The position numbers and the translations under genes were made by a program. Under the pieces are notes generated by a model. It was not told where the DNA came from, made no database searches, and saw only the letters and a list, made by a program, of their open reading frames with translations. 64,000 bases of DNA from Lachancea thermotolerans CBS 6340 (taxonomy: Eukaryota; Ascomycota; Saccharomycetes; Saccharomycetales; Saccharomycetaceae). Shown in pieces: positions 63,534 to 64,000 of this stretch (positions are counted from its first letter, which is position 1; each line of letters begins with the position of its first letter). The DNA is taken from assembly GCF_000142805.1 (NCBI RefSeq), contig NC_013081.1:620001-684000 (forward strand). The letters are read 5' to 3'.

Positions 63534-64000
63534 ATGCAGCGGACTATACGAGCACACGCAAGACAAGCAAGGATCAGACGGTATTCAGATAAAGCTTCGA
63601 GAAATTTAAATGTTCTTTTTTTTGGGTCAGACCGCTTCAGTGTTCACTCGTTGCATGCTCTTCGCCAGCTGAGGGAGGAAAATCCGGGACTGATACATAA
63701 GTTGCAAGTTGTCGCTCGGCCTGCTAAAAAATGTGGCAGGAACTTGTCAGAGACACGGGAAGCCCCAATAGTTAAAGCCAGCTCTCAAATTGGTCTTCCA
63801 CCGCCCATCAATTGTGATTCAACTAAGGAAATGCTGGGGCCCGTTATGAAGACAATAAAGGAAGGCGGTTTTAACATGATAATAGCCGTGTCTTTTGGCA
63901 AGCTAATATCTCACGAGCTTATTGCACAAGTCCCTTACACTTTAAATGTTCATCCTTCACTTCTGCCCCAATATAAGGGCTCATCGCCTATTCAACACAC
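63534..64000 (+). CDS. FMT1: Fmt1, mitochondrial methionyl-tRNA formyltransferase, 5' part
   Basis: The frame from the ATG at 63534 runs off the window. The first 18 residues (MQRTIRAHARQARIRRYS) form a classic mitochondrial targeting sequence. The formyltransferase fold follows: NVLFFGSDRFSVHSLHAL at its start, FNMIIAVSFGKLISHE, and the signature NVHPSLLPQYKGSSPIQH. The enzyme formylates Met-tRNA for mitochondrial initiation. Residues beyond SPIQH lie outside. FMT1 neighbours RRN6 in S. cerevisiae, and here both are nearby. Confidence 0.95.
   Translation, partial: MQRTIRAHARQARIRRYSDKASRNLNVLFFGSDRFSVHSLHALRQLREENPGLIHKLQVVARPAKKCGRNLSETREAPIVKASSQIGLPPPINCDSTKEMLGPVMKTIKEGGFNMIIAVSFGKLISHELIAQVPYTLNVHPSLLPQYKGSSPIQH

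Noticed and set aside
1-64000. Transposons, LTRs, virus-like elements, toxin genes, CRISPR
   Set aside because: No reverse transcriptase, integrase, capsid or transposase-like product, and no terminal repeats with target duplications were seen on either strand. CRISPR arrays are not expected in a yeast.

Overview
The window is a compact, almost intron-free nuclear segment of a budding yeast (Saccharomycetaceae). Every recognisable protein has a close Saccharomyces cerevisiae counterpart, apart from a myo-inositol oxygenase, a Myb-like gene and one unknown gene. From memory of S. cerevisiae locus order, the left part interleaves genes that lie there on two sister regions, around YGL180-YGL172 and YER129-YER123. 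There is a single kinase gene where S. cerevisiae has the duplicated pair SAK1/TOS3. This single-copy interleaved order points to a lineage that split before the yeast whole-genome duplication. Lachancea is my best guess; the genus is inference.

Layout: 1-12.5 kb carries the 3' part of ATG1 (+), SAK1/TOS3 (-), VFA1 (-), LCP5 (-), NSA2 (+) and the Pumilio gene MPT5 (+). 12.9-22 kb carries a YGL176C/DCAF4-like gene (-), RSP5 (-), DSE1 (+) and YCK3 (-). 22.5-37.2 kb carries EAF3 (+), AGC1 (+), SAE2 (-), BUD13 (+), XRN1 (-), NUP49 (+) and an ATG39-like membrane protein (+). 38-45.5 kb carries KNS1 (-), an unassigned Myb-like gene (-) and GPC1 (+). 45.7-50.7 kb carries CCM1 (-), CGR1 (+), an intron-containing tRNA-Phe (-) and myo-inositol oxygenase (+). 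50.8-64 kb carries SCW11 (-), CWH41 (-), RRN6 (-), TRP5 (-), MED3 (-), an unknown helical protein (-) and the 5' part of FMT1 (+).

Functional themes recur. Ribosome biogenesis (LCP5, NSA2, CGR1, with RRN6 for Pol I) shows PAC/RRPE promoter elements. Daughter-cell separation genes (DSE1, SCW11) show Ace2/Swi5-type sites. Post-transcriptional control is represented by the Puf protein MPT5, XRN1, and Puf-type sites behind NSA2 and CCM1. Autophagy is represented by ATG1 and the ATG39-like gene. Several protein kinases are present.

The most unusual DNA lies in two GC-rich islands, about 4.8-12 kb and 39-45.4 kb. These hold long intergenic regions with three dense CACGTG clusters, a perfect 38-bp palindrome, a 12-bp minisatellite, and two alternating pyrimidine-purine tracts around a polypyrimidine tract. 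Behind NSA2 lies a strictly 31-nt-spaced array of three Puf-type sites alternating with hairpins. I saw no transposon, LTR, centromere, CRISPR array or virus-like element.
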